IMG/VR virus record: IMGVR_UViG_3300008262_000116
Coordinates: 1-48,957 of that record
Length of the DNA stretch: 48,957 nucleotides
Source: a virus
Reading direction: 5' to 3' (one strand)
Shown here: positions 24,937-33,128 of the stretch, piece by piece
Layout: every line of letters begins with the position of its first letter
Position numbering within the stretch: the stretch's first letter is position 1
Program-made: the position numbers and the translations under genes
Notes under the pieces: model-generated
Database searches by the model: none
What the model was told of the DNA's origin: nothing
What the model saw: only the letters and a program-made list of their open reading frames with translations

Positions 24937-25377
24937 ATGGAAAAGGTTGTTAAGATTATCCGTAGATACCCTGCTCAGGAGTTAGCCCTGATCAGCAAGG
25001 AATACAGTGACCTTAAGAGCTTAATTGATAAGTACCAGGTCAGACTAGATCAACTAAAGAAAGAGCTAAATGACCAAGCAGACACCTTTGGTGACGAGGA
25101 TGACAAAGGACATAAGTGGCTGAGAGCTGGAGACTTCCAGATCAAAAGAGAGCGTCGTGTTTCGGTTAACCTAGATTCTAGGGAGGCTGAGTCATGGGCC
25201 AAGGAGAACAACATTTGGGATGATGTGTCTGAGGTAGTTAGAGTACTGGATGAAGATAAGCTTCTTGGTAAGGTATGGGAAAACCCAGAGCTAAAGCCAG
25301 CCCTAGACAACTTGTATGTAAAGAAAGAGACGTGGGCTTTCAAGTTCTCAGAAAGCAAGAGTTATGACGACGAGTGA
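24937..25377 (+). CDS. Coiled-coil protein, 146 aa
   Basis: ATG 24937 follows a GGAGAG site. The first 60 residues are predicted coiled coil (LALISKEYSDLKSLIDKYQV then LDQLKKELNDQAD), then an EDDKGHKWLRAGDFQIK segment and a mixed C-terminus with WAKENNIWDDVSEVVRVLDED. I see some likeness to phage Gam-like or Gp157-like nuclease-associated proteins that share a coiled coil and strand end, but no diagnostic motif. It sits between the SNF2 helicase and a MerR-like protein, so a recombination accessory role is a guess. Confidence 0.55.
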   Translation: MEKVVKIIRRYPAQELALISKEYSDLKSLIDKYQVRLDQLKKELNDQADTFGDEDDKGHKWLRAGDFQIKRERRVSVNLDSREAESWAKENNIWDDVSEVVRVLDEDKLLGKVWENPELKPALDNLYVKKETWAFKFSESKSYDDE

Positions 25378-25546
25378 AATCTACGAATGGTTAAAAGCAC
25401 ACGCTGTTGTGCATACTGCAACTGGTGGAACTTACGACGTAGTACGCTTTAAACAGGCAGTGTCCTTGATTGAGTTTTTGATGGAAGAACGTGACTACTG
25501 GAAGAACGCCTACATGGAGGCAACAAGTGCCACGCGATCCTCTTGA
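25364..25546 (+). CDS. Small hypothetical protein, 60 aa
   Basis: ATG 25364 overlaps the previous gene by 14 bases. The protein MTTSEIYEWLKAHAVVHT has one helical region (EFLMEERDYWKNAYMEATSA). The MEERDYWKNAYME segment resembles part of the 70-aa protein at 32517 (MFDKMRVGRNYWRKYAEQ), both with a charged-x-YWxxxY motif near the end. The GGAGG for the next gene lies inside this one. Function unknown. Confidence 0.5.
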   Translation: MTTSEIYEWLKAHAVVHTATGGTYDVVRFKQAVSLIEFLMEERDYWKNAYMEATSATRSS

Positions 25547-25961
25547 CTTTTTCAATGATCTACCAGACTTCCCTGGAAAGACCCCACCAAAGAATCGTTC
25601 TTCAAAGAAGTCTGACAACCGACTTGACGACCGTTTCAACGGAGCAAAAGGTAAAGTCTTTAGAATTAGTGGTGAAGAGCGGGTGTTCTACACAGTAGGA
25701 GAACTTGCAAAATGCTTGAATCGTAAGCCAGTTACGATTAGGATGTGGGAGCAACAGGGGTGGATACCCAAAGCCACCTACAGAACACCCACGCCAAGGG
25801 GCGAACAAATTCCTGGAAAAACTTTGAAAGGTCGTAGACTTTACAGTTTGGAGCAGGTAGAGTTCTTGATGGATGCTCTTGAGCATTTCAAGATAGACGA
25901 TCCCAACAAGGCCAATTGGGATGGTTTCAGAAAACACATAAAAAACAAGTGGCCCAACTAA
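25527..25961 (+). CDS. MerR-like DNA-binding protein, 144 aa
   Basis: I chose GTG 25527 (MPRDPLDFFNDLPDF) with GGAGG 6 bases upstream. Later in-frame starts would lose the acidic N-terminus. An HTH is visible from about residue 52: VFYTVGELAKCLNRKPVTIRM, then WEQQGWIPKATYRTPTPRG and LKGRRLYSLEQVEFLMDALEH. This matches the MerR winged-HTH with its RRLYS wing. Such phage proteins may be transcription factors or excisionase-like. The location inside the replication cluster suggests it regulates it or acts in replication. Confidence 0.75.
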   Translation: MPRDPLDFFNDLPDFPGKTPPKNRSSKKSDNRLDDRFNGAKGKVFRISGEERVFYTVGELAKCLNRKPVTIRMWEQQGWIPKATYRTPTPRGEQIPGKTLKGRRLYSLEQVEFLMDALEHFKIDDPNKANWDGFRKHIKNKWPN

Positions 25962-25980
25962 CAAGAGAAAAGAGAAAAAC

Positions 25981-26670
25981 ATGTCAAGATACGACGACGA
26001 CGATACCGAAGTGATGGAAGAAGAAGCTCCTGTACGCCGACAGACAAAGGTAGTAGAGGACGACGACGCGGTATCTGTTAGTGCCGCGAGTGCCATCCGC
26101 CGTGGATGGGGAGCAGTAGAGCAGGCAAAGTCCGCAGACTCACCGTACGCCCAACGCCTTCGTGTTAGCGAAGAACCAATCATCATCAAGTTCCTTGAAG
26201 ATGAGCCTTACGCTACCTACAGACAGCACTGGGTTGAGCGCTCAGGACAGAAGTCATTCACCTGCATTGCCGACCTCGACCCCAAGGGTTGCCCACTGTG
26301 CGATGCCGGTAGCCGTCCGTCAACACGGTTTGCGTTCAACGTTGTCTTGCTGTCTCCTGATTCAGAGCCAGTCCTGAAGTCCTACGAGGTTGGTCCTAGA
26401 GTCATTGACCAACTCAAGAACTTCCACGTTGACCCACGGCAAGGACCTTTGTCTAAGCACTTCTGGGCCGTAAGCCGTTCGGGTAAGGGTGCTACCTCCG
26501 CAACCAACCACCAGCTGGTCAAGGAGCGAGACCTAGAAGAGTGGAACATCGATACCCTGACTGAAGCAGACTTCAAGGTCATGAACAAGTCTGTGTACAC
26601 CGCCGATATCATTCAGATCCCGTCCCGCAAGGACCTCATCCAGATTGCATTGGAAGATTTGTCTGACTGA
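25981..26670 (+). CDS. Probable single-stranded DNA-binding protein, 229 aa
   Basis: ATG 25981 follows an AAGAGAAAAGAG leader. The N-terminus is very acidic with two Asp/Glu runs (SRYDDDDTEVMEEEA). The core resembles the gp32-like ssDNA-binding proteins of actinophages: RLRVSEEPIIIKFLEDEPYA, then HWVERSGQKSFTC, GCPLCDAGSRP, FAFNVVLLSPDSEPVLKSYE and HFWAVSRSGKGA. A Cys cluster (C...CPLC) could bind zinc as in gp32. The immediate position before DNA polymerase supports the call. An acidic tail at the N-terminus rather than the C-terminus is notable. Confidence 0.6.
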   Translation: MSRYDDDDTEVMEEEAPVRRQTKVVEDDDAVSVSAASAIRRGWGAVEQAKSADSPYAQRLRVSEEPIIIKFLEDEPYATYRQHWVERSGQKSFTCIADLDPKGCPLCDAGSRPSTRFAFNVVLLSPDSEPVLKSYEVGPRVIDQLKNFHVDPRQGPLSKHFWAVSRSGKGATSATNHQLVKERDLEEWNIDTLTEADFKVMNKSVYTADIIQIPSRKDLIQIALEDLSD

Positions 26671-26671
26671 T

Positions 26672-28759
26672 ATGTCACAACTCAACAACCACGTGGGGGG
26701 CCTCATGGCCCCCCACGTAGTATCTTCAATTGAAGAGCTTCACAAAATTGTCCAACACATCCAGAGTGTTGGCGCTTTTGCTTTTGACGTAGAAACACGC
26801 GGCAACGTAGAACGTCACAGTGATGTTCTTGCGTGGATTGAACAAGAGTGGAAGCAGCACGAAAGCACTCTGAAAACAACATCTGAGGATGTGTTGGCTA
26901 GATCTAAAGAGGCCATCATCACTAGGTGGCAAAACACTTTGGCCCTAGATCCAATGAGAAACGAAGTCTTTTGGATTGGCTTAGCAACAGAGGGTAAGTC
27001 CTGGGCCGTACCCATGGGCCACCCAAATGGTGAGATACTCGTACCAGAAGAACGGGGTGACGGTACAACCACACCACCTCCTGGTTACCGCAAAGTCTTA
27101 GCAAATGGCAAAGAGTCCATGGCAAAGGCTAGGTACTACATACCGGCTGAGTACTCAGCAGCTCCTGAGCAACTTTCACGTACTGACGTGTTCAAAGTTT
27201 TGGAACCAATCTTCTTTAGTGATGTTGTCAAGGTTGGCCACAACGTCAAGTTTGACGCCAGATCGATCCGCAAGTATTACAACGACCGCTTACCCGATGG
27301 GCCGTTCATCGACACGATGATTATCCAGCACATTCTCAATGAGAATCTTTCTGAGTACAGCCTTGACAAACTGATTGCCCACAATTTTGGGGGCTTTAAC
27401 CCCTATCACATGGACGGCAAGATTGGTGCAATAATCACTCAGGTGCCATTCTCCAAAGCAGTTAGGTACGTGCACCTAGACGTAAAGTGGACATGGCATC
27501 TATACAAAGTCCTGTGGCAAAAGATCCAAAATAAAGAGCAGTTGCTTTCCTGCCTTCGGCAAGACATGGAGGTTATCCGTGTGTTGATGGACATGGAAGA
27601 CAACGGGATACCCGTAGACCATCGCTCCATGACTAGGCTTGGCAAAGAGTTAGACACTCATCTAAATGAACTCTTGCTTGGGATGATGGATTACGCACCT
27701 CCTGGGTTTAACCCAGACAGCCCTAAGCACAAACAACAACTGTTGTTTAGCAAGAAAAGCGAGGGTGGTCTTGGGCTAAAGCCCACCAAGTACACCGACA
27801 AGGGTTCGGCATCGGTTGATGAAGAAGCTCTTCGCAATCTTGAAAGCAAACACCCTGTAGTACCGCTGCTTATAGACTGGGCAGAAACTAAAAAGATCAA
27901 GTCAACCTATGTTGATGGGTTACTTACCAAACTACACAAAGGTTCTCTGCACCCGTCGTTCCACCTGCATAGAACAGCTACTGGAAGACTTTCCTCCAGC
28001 AACCCCAATCTGCAAAACATCCCAAGAGACAGTAGCGTCCGTGGTTTATTCGTAGCTAACCCCGGCCATGTATTGCTAGTCGCTGACTACGACCAGATCG
28101 AGCTTCGTGTTATGTGCATGTTCTCCGGAGACAAAAAGATGAGCGAGTTTTTCTTGAACAACGAGGACATCCACGCGGGTGCTGCCGCTCTTATCCTAGG
28201 TAAGGATGTGTCTGAGGTTACCCCAGAAGAACGCCAGCTTGGTAAAGGTGTTAACTTTCTCACGGCTTATGGTGGTGGCCCTCAAAAGTTGGCAAGAACC
28301 ACAGGAGTTGACGTAGAACACGCACGCTCCGTCATCGATCAGTACTACAAGCAGTTCTCTGGCATCACTAAATGGAAAAAGAGTGTTATTGAAGCAGGTA
28401 TCAAGAATGGGTACGTTGAGACCATCTCAGGAAGACGGCGTAGACTGCCAGATCTGCGCTCGGATGACAGCATGTTAAAGTCCAGAGCAGAGAGACAGGC
28501 AGTCAACGCGGTGGTACAGGGTTCTGCTGCTGACATATGTAAGAAAGCCATGATTGATGTAAACAATGTACTAACTGGGACAGGATCAAAGATCTTAGTC
28601 CAGGTGCATGACGAACTAGTAGCCATGGTCCCAGAGCAGATAGTTGACGAGTTACAGCAAAAGTTTGTATTAGCTATGGGAGATGGTAACATTATTAATG
28701 GTATTCCGTTAAAAGTTTCATGCCACTCAGCGTATAATTGGTCGGAGGCGAAAGGGTGA
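26672..28759 (+). CDS. polA: DNA polymerase I, family A, 695 aa
   Basis: The exonuclease domain has Exo I FAFDVETRG, Exo II KVGHNVKFDARSI and Exo III YVHLDVKWT (motifs complete). Polymerase motif A is VADYDQIELRVM, motif B RQLGKGVNFLTAYGGG (Lys, Phe and Tyr as in E. coli Lys758, Phe762 and Tyr766) and motif C VQVHDELVAMVP. The 5' nuclease domain is absent. Start: ATG 26672 follows the previous stop by 1 base, but ATG 26705 in frame, with GGGGGG just upstream, also works. Both lie at a perfect hairpin (26691-26718), so translation may be controlled there. Confidence 0.93.
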   Translation: MSQLNNHVGGLMAPHVVSSIEELHKIVQHIQSVGAFAFDVETRGNVERHSDVLAWIEQEWKQHESTLKTTSEDVLARSKEAIITRWQNTLALDPMRNEVFWIGLATEGKSWAVPMGHPNGEILVPEERGDGTTTPPPGYRKVLANGKESMAKARYYIPAEYSAAPEQLSRTDVFKVLEPIFFSDVVKVGHNVKFDARSIRKYYNDRLPDGPFIDTMIIQHILNENLSEYSLDKLIAHNFGGFNPYHMDGKIGAIITQVPFSKAVRYVHLDVKWTWHLYKVLWQKIQNKEQLLSCLRQDMEVIRVLMDMEDNGIPVDHRSMTRLGKELDTHLNELLLGMMDYAPPGFNPDSPKHKQQLLFSKKSEGGLGLKPTKYTDKGSASVDEEALRNLESKHPVVPLLIDWAETKKIKSTYVDGLLTKLHKGSLHPSFHLHRTATGRLSSSNPNLQNIPRDSSVRGLFVANPGHVLLVADYDQIELRVMCMFSGDKKMSEFFLNNEDIHAGAAALILGKDVSEVTPEERQLGKGVNFLTAYGGGPQKLARTTGVDVEHARSVIDQYYKQFSGITKWKKSVIEAGIKNGYVETISGRRRRLPDLRSDDSMLKSRAERQAVNAVVQGSAADICKKAMIDVNNVLTGTGSKILVQVHDELVAMVPEQIVDELQQKFVLAMGDGNIINGIPLKVSCHSAYNWSEAKG
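26691..26718 (+). promoter_or_regulatory. Strong 12-bp hairpin at the DNA polymerase start
   Basis: ACGTGGGGGGCC (26691-26702) and GGCCCCCCACGT (26707-26718) form a perfect 12-bp stem with the 4-base loop TCAT. The in-frame ATG 26705 has two bases in the loop and its G in the stem, and the G run that could be its ribosome site is buried in the 5' arm. No T tract follows, so it is not a standard terminator. A translational operator is suggested, comparable in location to T4 gp43's autogenous operator hairpin. Confidence 0.65.
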
Positions 28760-29214
28760 TGATGGCGTCAAGTCCAGTCGAAGAGCGTAACTTTTACCTC
28801 ACCCTTTCTATACTTGAAGGGCAGAAGTTAGCGCATGCTGCAGGGTTCTCTGTTCCCTCTGCAGAAGTTCAAGAACACGAAATCATGGACATAATGCAAA
28901 AATGGTTTACTTTATCTCACGCAGGTATCCTAGACAGCGTAAAAGAATGCGCAAACTGGATGGTAAACATCCTGCGTGATACTAGCGATCTAGACGAGGA
29001 CACCATTGTCTCTACAGAGAACATTATTACAGCCTTTGGTATAGCAGCCATAGCTCACCTAATTGACCAAGAGATGCTGAACATTGTCGAACCTGAGAAG
29101 TATGACCCATCATTAGTTGAAACTAATATTGTGTCACTGCTAGGATTCATGTTATCATCAGCACTATCAGATGACGATTACGACTTAGAGGAGGATGACG
29201 AGGATGAGCAGTGA
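28759..29214 (+). CDS. Acidic hypothetical protein, 151 aa
   Basis: I chose ATG 28759 (MMASSPVEERNFYL), overlapping the polymerase TGA, with GGAGG 10 bases upstream. The protein is helical, with ILEGQKLAHAAGFSVPSA, a QKWFTLSHAGILDSVKECAN region and ENIITAFGIAAIAHLIDQEM. The C-terminus is an extreme acidic tail (DDDYDLEEDDEDEQ). An acidic tail is a mark of ssDNA-binding or DNA-mimic proteins. No family is recognised. The last bases overlap the next gene, whose ribosome site lies in the acidic codons. Confidence 0.55.
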   Translation: MMASSPVEERNFYLTLSILEGQKLAHAAGFSVPSAEVQEHEIMDIMQKWFTLSHAGILDSVKECANWMVNILRDTSDLDEDTIVSTENIITAFGIAAIAHLIDQEMLNIVEPEKYDPSLVETNIVSLLGFMLSSALSDDDYDLEEDDEDEQ

Positions 29215-29614
29215 TTGGTGGTCTAAGAAACTTAGTGGTAATCCAACCACTTCTTCTAGACCCACAACTTCATCTATGCCACCGACTACAATCCCTATAC
29301 GCCTACCGTCTGGGCTGACTCACTCTAATCCTCAGCCATACAGAGACACTCCACTACCTCAACAACCTGTATCAAACGAACCCATTACCATGGGTGAAGC
29401 CCTAAGACAACCGCATCTATGGGAAGGTCGAGGAGAAGCTGCTAAGAAGCAGGGGAATCTAACCTGCCCAGAGTGTGGTAGTGGTAACGTATTTGTGCGT
29501 ACAGCTAAAGGTGGAAACACAACAATCAACGGTAACAGCCCAGCACCGCGATGCTTTGAATGCGGTTGGAATGGTATGTACGACCAAGCCTCCCAAGCTT
29601 CTTGGGGAGTATAA
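29204..29614 (+). CDS. Zinc-ribbon protein, 136 aa
   Basis: I chose ATG 29204 (MSSDWWSKKLSGN), which lies in the previous gene's acidic codons with a GAGG site. The first 75 residues are Pro/Thr/Ser-rich and disordered. Residues about 85-125 contain LTCPECGSGNVFVRT and APRCFECGWNG, a two-CxxC zinc ribbon. A small transcription- or recombination-associated ribbon protein is plausible. It is followed by recA, and the recA ribosome site lies just after its stop. Confidence 0.6.
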   Translation: MSSDWWSKKLSGNPTTSSRPTTSSMPPTTIPIRLPSGLTHSNPQPYRDTPLPQQPVSNEPITMGEALRQPHLWEGRGEAAKKQGNLTCPECGSGNVFVRTAKGGNTTINGNSPAPRCFECGWNGMYDQASQASWGV

Positions 29615-29628
29615 CAACAAGGAAAACA

Positions 29629-30648
29629 ATGAAAAGTGAAACTGGCCGTGAGAGCCTTGAATCCATTATTTCTTCTATTAACAAGAAATATGGAGATCAA
29701 GTTATTGTACAAGGAAACCAGGTAAAAGAAGAAGTGCCCCGTATTACAACAGGAGTACTAGCTTTTGATCTTATGCTTGGCGGCGGGTGGCCTATGAACC
29801 AATGGTCTGAGATCATTGGTGATGAGTCATCAGGGAAGACAGCTTTGGCTTACAAGACCATTGCTGCTAACCAAGCTGCTGACCCGGAGTGGGTGGCTAT
29901 GTGGATTGCCGCCGAAGAATTTGTTCCAGACTATGCAAAAGCTATCGGCGTTGATCTAGACCGCCTGTGGGTAGTTGAGACTAACGTAATGGAGCAAGTC
30001 TACGATCTTATTATTCGCGCAATGGAGAATAGGGCAGTTGACTGCATTGTTCTAGATTCACTTCCGGCACTAGTCCCCGGTGATGAAGCTGAGAAGATGA
30101 TGGATGAGTTCTCCATGGGTCTAGGAGCTAGACTGACTGGAAAGTTTTTCCGTAAGAGCAGCAAGGCGCAAAAGCGGTCGTTGATTAACGAGGATCGCGG
30201 GTGCACTGGTTTGATCATCAACCAATGGCGCGAGAAGATTGGCGTGATGTATGGAGACCCACGCACCACACCAGGTGGTAAAGCCAAGAACTTTCATTAC
30301 TTTGTAAGACTAGAAGTAAAACGAGATGAGTGGTTGAAGTTTAAAGATGAGCCAGTAGGTCAGACCATTAAAGCCAGAACTCTAAAGAACAAGACGTACA
30401 GACCGCAACAGGTTGCTGTTGTTGACTTCTACTTTGCTGACTGCCAATCATTCAAACTAGGTGACTTTGATGTGATCAAAGACATTGTTAACATCTGTAT
30501 TGCAACAGACATAATCACAAGAGCTGGAGCGTACTACAACTACAAAGACCAAAAGTGGCAAGGAAAAGATGCCCTATTGCTTGGAGTTCGCGAGGACTTG
30601 GGGCTACAATCTGAACTCAAAGAGAAAGCAAAGGAGTATTTCCTATGA
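29629..30648 (+). CDS. recA: RecA/UvsX-family recombinase, 339 aa
   Basis: I chose ATG 29629 (MKSETGRESLESII), just after AAGGAAAA. Walker A is GDESSGKT (residues 64-71), with GVLAFDLMLGGGWPMNQWSE before it. Walker B is CIVLDSLPALVPGDEAEKM, and the L2-type region is the helix plus TGLIINQWREKIGVMYGDP, where the strand ends in NQWREK. It lacks the long RecA C-terminal domain. It drives strand exchange and recombination-dependent replication with the nuclease genes that follow. Confidence 0.9.
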   Translation: MKSETGRESLESIISSINKKYGDQVIVQGNQVKEEVPRITTGVLAFDLMLGGGWPMNQWSEIIGDESSGKTALAYKTIAANQAADPEWVAMWIAAEEFVPDYAKAIGVDLDRLWVVETNVMEQVYDLIIRAMENRAVDCIVLDSLPALVPGDEAEKMMDEFSMGLGARLTGKFFRKSSKAQKRSLINEDRGCTGLIINQWREKIGVMYGDPRTTPGGKAKNFHYFVRLEVKRDEWLKFKDEPVGQTIKARTLKNKTYRPQQVAVVDFYFADCQSFKLGDFDVIKDIVNICIATDIITRAGAYYNYKDQKWQGKDALLLGVREDLGLQSELKEKAKEYFL

Positions 30649-30998
30649 TATTCGGTAGAGAAGACAGAGCAGATCAGCAACGTGAGATTATGAGAGCTTC
30701 CAAGAAGCAGGAGAAGCGTTCTGCCAAGATGTACAAAGGCAGTAGGAACGCAGGATCTGGGTCTGGTTGGCTTAGAAAGAACGACGTGCGCACTCACGAG
30801 CTTCTTATTGAGAACAAGCTCACAAACAATCTAAAGTCCTACTCAATTAAGGCTAGTGAGTTGGCTGATCTTACTCAGCGCGGTGTCCTTGAAGACCGTC
30901 TTCCAGTGCTTCAGTTTGACCTTGGGGGCAGACACTACGTAATTCTTAACGAGGCTGACTTCCAAATGTTGGTAGGAGTAGACGGGGATCGTCTGTGA
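30645..30998 (+). CDS. PD-(D/E)XK nuclease-like protein, 117 aa
   Basis: ATG 30645 overlaps the recA stop (ATGA). The centre has KMYKGSRNAGSGSGWLRKND, then VRTHELLIENKLTN, a good D-x(n)-ExK motif (Asp in NDVRT, Glu and Lys in IENK), then a helix and a GGRHYVILNEADFQ strand. This is the plan of small Hjc-type/endonuclease-fold proteins. The N-terminus is a basic helical lead. It lies with RecA and two more nucleases. Substrate is not known: junction resolvase is a fair guess. Confidence 0.6.
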   Translation: MIFGREDRADQQREIMRASKKQEKRSAKMYKGSRNAGSGSGWLRKNDVRTHELLIENKLTNNLKSYSIKASELADLTQRGVLEDRLPVLQFDLGGRHYVILNEADFQMLVGVDGDRL

Positions 30999-31864
30999 CA
31001 GAGACACCTTGGTACGCCAAGACTTACAAAGAATCAATAAAGTCAAAAGGTCGTATACTACCAGTAATACAAGAGCGGCTTGTGGTAAACAACCGTGAGA
31101 GAAACCAACACAGAGACACTGACCACTTGCATCCCTCTGAGCTTTCAAAGAAAGACTGGTGTGCTAGAGCCGCATGGTATAAAATTAACAAGTATCCTGC
31201 CTCAGATGAGTCATATAATATGACTAGATTAAATGTGTTTGAGGAGGGCCATGCGATTCATGCAAAGTGGCAGAAGTGGATGCACCAAGCTGGCATCCTT
31301 GGTGGCAAATGGGAATGTGCGTCGTGCTCTGAAGTATGGTACGGGGTTTCTCCTAGCTCTTGCCACCAGTGCAATTCTAGTAATGTCCTTTATCGCGAGG
31401 TACCTGTACGTGACGATGGGTTTCGCATACTCGGTCACGCGGATGGAGAATTGGTTGATGGGGAAGGCAAAGCCCTTATTGAAATAAAGAGCGTTGGCCT
31501 TGGCACCGTGCGGTGGGATCACCCAAACTTGTACAAAGCATACTCAAGTGGTGAACTAACCCTAGACGGCCTTTGGAAAAACATAAAAAAGCCATTTGCG
31601 TCCCACGTCCGTCAGGGCCACATCTACATGCACTGCACAGGCCACGACAAAATAGTGTTCATCTATGAGTGGAAGCCCACCCAAGAGGTAAAGGAATTTA
31701 CTGTTACCTTTCAAGAAGAAATAATGCAGCCAATTCTTAACAACTGCAGCAAAGTTATTGCACACTTAGAGGACAACACAGAACCAGAGCGCCCAGTTTG
31801 GGCATCTGATAGTAAGGCTAACGGTTGTAAATACTGCCCCTACAAGAAAGTTTGTTGGAATTGA
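30995..31864 (+). CDS. Cas4/RecB-like PD-(D/E)XK exonuclease, 289 aa
   Basis: GTG 30995 overlaps the preceding stop as GTGA. The nuclease core has HLHPSELSKKDWCARAAWYK, EEGHAIHAKWQKWMHQAG, then a CASCSEVWYG ... CHQCNSS zinc-ribbon insertion, then GHADGELVDGEGKALIEIKS, the active-site D ... EIK motif, and VRQGHIYMHCTG. The C-terminal SKANGCKYCPYKKVCW is the Cys cluster seen in Cas4-like 4Fe-4S nucleases with the first Cys in DWCARA. A role in end-resection for recombination is expected. Not a CRISPR-Cas component here. Confidence 0.8.
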   Translation: MTETPWYAKTYKESIKSKGRILPVIQERLVVNNRERNQHRDTDHLHPSELSKKDWCARAAWYKINKYPASDESYNMTRLNVFEEGHAIHAKWQKWMHQAGILGGKWECASCSEVWYGVSPSSCHQCNSSNVLYREVPVRDDGFRILGHADGELVDGEGKALIEIKSVGLGTVRWDHPNLYKAYSSGELTLDGLWKNIKKPFASHVRQGHIYMHCTGHDKIVFIYEWKPTQEVKEFTVTFQEEIMQPILNNCSKVIAHLEDNTEPERPVWASDSKANGCKYCPYKKVCWN

Positions 31865-32355
31865 GAGTAATACCAAAAGATGATGGAGACCCTGCTCTCT
31901 CCAAATTTAAGAGTAAGTTCTCCCTGCCTACTAGGCCGTCAGACAACCCACCAGAACTACCAGACCACCTAGACGACCTAGACGACAGTGACCTAATGGA
32001 TTTGTATACAGAGTTCATGTCTTGGGTATCTTACACAAAGGGCCAGTTAGTGCAAGCTGAAATTGATGAAGATAGGGATGGCAACCTATGTAGAATCACA
32101 GAAGCAAAAGTATTGATTGAGCAGTGGGGGTCTGATGTTAAGGGTGACCGGGTAACGATTGCTAAGGCACGTCGAGACACAGACCATCGGGTTGTTGCTC
32201 AGCAAGAGAAGTACCAAGTTTCTAGAGCTTATCGTAAACTAGTTGAAGCTGTATTTGAATCCTGTGAACGCGGGGCCCAGTTGCTTTCGCGAGAGCTAAG
32301 TCGTAGAATTGGTTTAAGTAGTAAAGACAGCAGAACATCAAGATTCGGAGCATGA
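31861..32355 (+). CDS. Hypothetical protein, 164 aa
   Basis: I chose TTG 31861 (TTGA overlap with the previous stop), giving MRVIPKDDGDPALSKF; TTG 31852 and 31855 are alternatives. The protein begins polar and acidic (HLDDLDDSDLMDLYTEFM) and is then helical, with KVLIEQWGSDVKGDRVTI and EKYQVSRAYRKLVEAVFESC. The acidic N-terminus followed by helices is like small nuclease-associated or terminase-like subunits, but there is no family motif. Function unknown. Confidence 0.5.
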   Translation: MRVIPKDDGDPALSKFKSKFSLPTRPSDNPPELPDHLDDLDDSDLMDLYTEFMSWVSYTKGQLVQAEIDEDRDGNLCRITEAKVLIEQWGSDVKGDRVTIAKARRDTDHRVVAQQEKYQVSRAYRKLVEAVFESCERGAQLLSRELSRRIGLSSKDSRTSRFGA

Positions 32356-32356
32356 T

Positions 32357-32524
32357 ATGTCAGATCCCTACGGATACGCCGCAGCAAAAGAAGCAAACGC
32401 CCGACTTAAGCGGCAGCAAGATACCTACCGGTATACAACCGAGCCACTTAACAGACTCAATGATACCCTGCAGGATATCCTAAATGAACTTCGTAAGATC
32501 AACGACAAGCTACACAATGACTGA
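32357..32524 (+). CDS. Small helical protein, 55 aa
   Basis: ATG 32357 comes just after the previous stop, and the stop TGA is at 32522-32524. The protein MSDPYGYAAAKEANARLKR has a helical heptad pattern in its second half (LNRLNDTLQDILNELRKIND), suggesting a coiled coil. It overlaps the next gene by 8 bases. Function unknown. Confidence 0.5.
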   Translation: MSDPYGYAAAKEANARLKRQQDTYRYTTEPLNRLNDTLQDILNELRKINDKLHND

Positions 32525-32729
32525 CGACATTGTTACCCGGCTAGAAAACTGGGATGATCAGCAGCCACCATTCTCAGTAATGCAGGAAGCCGCAGATGAG
32601 CTTAAACGGCTGCGAGCCGCACTTGAAGACTGTGAGAGAGATTTCCACTCACTCAAGGTGATGTTTGATAAAATGAGAGTTGGCCGGAACTACTGGCGCA
32701 AGTATGCAGAGCAGAACTATGGCAAATAG
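32517..32729 (+). CDS. Small coiled-coil protein, 70 aa
   Basis: I chose ATG 32517 (MTDDIVTRLENWDD), overlapping the previous stop. The protein has a helical body, AADELKRLRAALEDCERDFH then MFDKMRVGRNYWRKYAEQNY. Its end resembles the 60-aa protein at 25364 (YW-x3-Y motif). It overlaps the resolvase gene by 11 bases. Function unknown. Confidence 0.5.
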   Translation: MTDDIVTRLENWDDQQPPFSVMQEAADELKRLRAALEDCERDFHSLKVMFDKMRVGRNYWRKYAEQNYGK

Positions 32730-33084
32730 AGCTAAACAAAAAGGCACATCGTTTGAAACGTCTATTAAACGTTATCTAAACGCTAATGGTTTTCTAAAAG
32801 CCGCCCGTACTGTCCTCAAAGGTAGTGAAGACACAGGAGATATCAACGGAATCAGAAACAATCTTGCCGAAAGAGAGCTTGCTATACAGTGTAAAAACCA
32901 ACGTAAGCTAAACCTAAGTGGTTGGTTAGACGCAACTGTTGAGCAAGCATCCAAACTGGGCAAGTCGATGCCAGCTTTAGTTGTTAAGCGGGCTGGTAAA
33001 GGTGAAAAAGCATTAGGTGATACCTACGTTGTGATGCGGTTAGATGACTTTGTTACTCTGCTGAAAGAGGGCGGTTACTCGTAA
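32719..33084 (+). CDS. Holliday junction resolvase-like PD-(D/E)XK protein, 121 aa
   Basis: I chose ATG 32719 (MANRAKQKGTSFETSIKRY). The fold matches the archaeal Hjc/phage resolvase type: GTSFETSIKRYLNANGF, GSEDTGDINGI (active Asp in GDI), ELAIQCKNQRK (the E/QxK strand), a helix and GDTYVVMRLDDF. QxK in place of ExK is a common variant. It forms, with the two nucleases at 30645 and 30995, a set near recA. A weak terminator follows. Confidence 0.75.
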   Translation: MANRAKQKGTSFETSIKRYLNANGFLKAARTVLKGSEDTGDINGIRNNLAERELAIQCKNQRKLNLSGWLDATVEQASKLGKSMPALVVKRAGKGEKALGDTYVVMRLDDFVTLLKEGGYS

Positions 33085-33090
33085 AATTAT

Positions 33091-33110
33091 AGGGTTGATA
33101 ACAACCTTTT
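33091..33110 (+). terminator. Weak intrinsic terminator after the nuclease cluster
   Basis: GGTTG and CAACC (33093-33097 and 33102-33106) form a 5-bp stem with loop ATAA, extended by an A and a G-U pair, and followed by TTTT. It sits in the 44-base gap before the SpoVS-like gene. It is short, so read-through is likely. It may set the ratio of the replication block to downstream genes. Confidence 0.45.
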
Positions 33111-33128
33111 AAACATACGGAGTAAACT

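Noticed and set aside
25602-26189. 195-codon - strand ORF across the MerR-like and SSB-like genes
   Set aside because: Runs of Ser and Phe mirror the acidic and Lys codons on the + strand. No ribosome site, and it spans two real genes and their gap.
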